Notes under the pieces: generated by a model
Databases searched by the model: none
Told to the model about the DNA's origin: nothing
The model's input: the letters and a program-made list of their open reading frames with translations, nothing else
Program-made: the position numbers and the translations under genes
Shown: one piece after another, positions 63,464 to 64,000 of the stretch
Position numbering within the stretch: position 1 is the stretch's first letter
Layout of the letters: each line of letters opens with the position of its first letter
Assembly (NCBI GenBank): GCA_008360975.2
Contig: CM039211.1
Coordinates: forward strand, 50,404,077-50,468,076
Length of the DNA stretch: 64,000 nucleotides
Reading direction: 5' to 3'
Source: Lichenostomus cassidix
Lineage: Eukaryota; Chordata; Aves; Passeriformes; Meliphagidae

Positions 63464-64000
63464 TGTATTGGGTTTGTGTGGCAAAGTTTTAGTAGTGGGG
63501 CAGCAGCAACTGCAGGGGTGGTTTCTGAGCTGACAGAAGCTTCTCCCATGTCTGATGGAGCCAATGGCAGCCAGCGCTAGGATGGACATGCCACTGGCCA
63601 GGGCTGAGCCCATCAGTGATGGCAATAACACCTCTATGATAACGTATTTAAGAAAGTGGGAAATTATTATTGGGCAGAAGCAATTGCAGCCAGAGAAGAA
63701 ACGAGCAGGAACATGTGAGTGAAGCAGCTCTGCAGACACTGAGGTCAGTGGAGAAGGAGAGACAGGAGGTACCAGAGCAGAGATTGCCCTGCAGCCCCTG
63801 GTGCAGATCATGGTGAGGCAACTGTGCCCCTGCAGCCCAGGGAGGTCCATGGTGGAGCAGAGGTCCACCTGCAGCCCATGCAGAACCCTACACCAGAGCA
63901 GGTGGATGCTCAGAGGTGGCTGTAACACTGTGGGAAGCCCACACTGGTGCAGGGTCCTGGAAGGCCCTGTGGAGCGAAGAGCCCATGCTGGAGCAGATTT
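63464..64000 (+). mobile_element. songbird-type ERV LTR, direct orientation, cut by window end
   Basis: Starts with TGTATTGGGTTTGTGTGGC, the usual TG start of this LTR family. It continues through AGCTTCTCCCATGTCTGATG, GGAGCCAATGGCAGCC and GGGCTGAGCCCATCAGTGATG, then GATAACGTATTTAAGAAAG, which contains a TATA-like core promoter. Downstream the element has about 40-base imperfect repeats with CCTGCAGCCC at 63788, 63829 and 63868. It ends inside the LTR at the window edge, so whether gag/pol/env follow is unknown. It is the same family as the inverted copy at 32096-33270. The long minus frame across it (63443-63928) is an antisense artefact. Confidence 0.95.

Noticed and set aside
63443..63928. 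161-codon minus frame
   Set aside because: It is antisense through the LTR and has no retroviral protein motif.

Overview
The window is vertebrate nuclear DNA and almost certainly from a bird, most likely a songbird. The evidence is repeat content: four copies of the CR1 LINE, the dominant bird retroposon, and three long terminal repeats (LTRs) of types I know from bird, especially songbird, genomes. The sequence is AT-rich with short open frames scattered on both strands, so it looks like intergenic or deep intronic DNA. I found no complete protein-coding gene, no operon-like structure, no rRNA, no convincing tRNA and no CRISPR array.

Layout: 1-14,357 is plain non-coding DNA with a few micro-duplications and a GT-rich tract near 13.6 kb. 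An old solo LTR in + orientation lies at 14.36-14.93 kb. CR1 fragments lie at 16.6-17.1 kb (-), 23.0-23.9 kb (-, keeping a broken piece of reverse transcriptase), 29.1-29.8 kb (+, older) and 53.4-54.0 kb (-). A pyrimidine-rich tract covers 25.9-26.6 kb. A second LTR, inverted, covers 32.1-33.3 kb, and a third LTR of the same family in direct orientation starts at 63,464 and runs off the window. A MIR-like SINE relic is near 54.7 kb. An old, diverged direct repeat offset by exactly 800 bases lies at about 51.75 and 52.55 kb. Small A-rich, A/C-rich and inverted repeats are scattered throughout.

The best hints of genic sequence are weak: (a) a GC-richer 68-base segment at 59,718-59,785 (+) bounded by good splice acceptor and donor sites and holding a strong-context ATG; (b) 26,640-26,869 (-), with two readable frames and two GTAAG splice-donor-like sites; (c) 30,104-30,685 (-), an unbroken 193-codon frame. 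None matches a protein I recognise. Nothing here shows genes working together, and I did not find a new biological system. The most unusual items are the 800-base-offset duplication, the tripartite inverted repeat at 57.58 kb, the candidate exon at 59.7 kb and the inverted pair of related LTRs.
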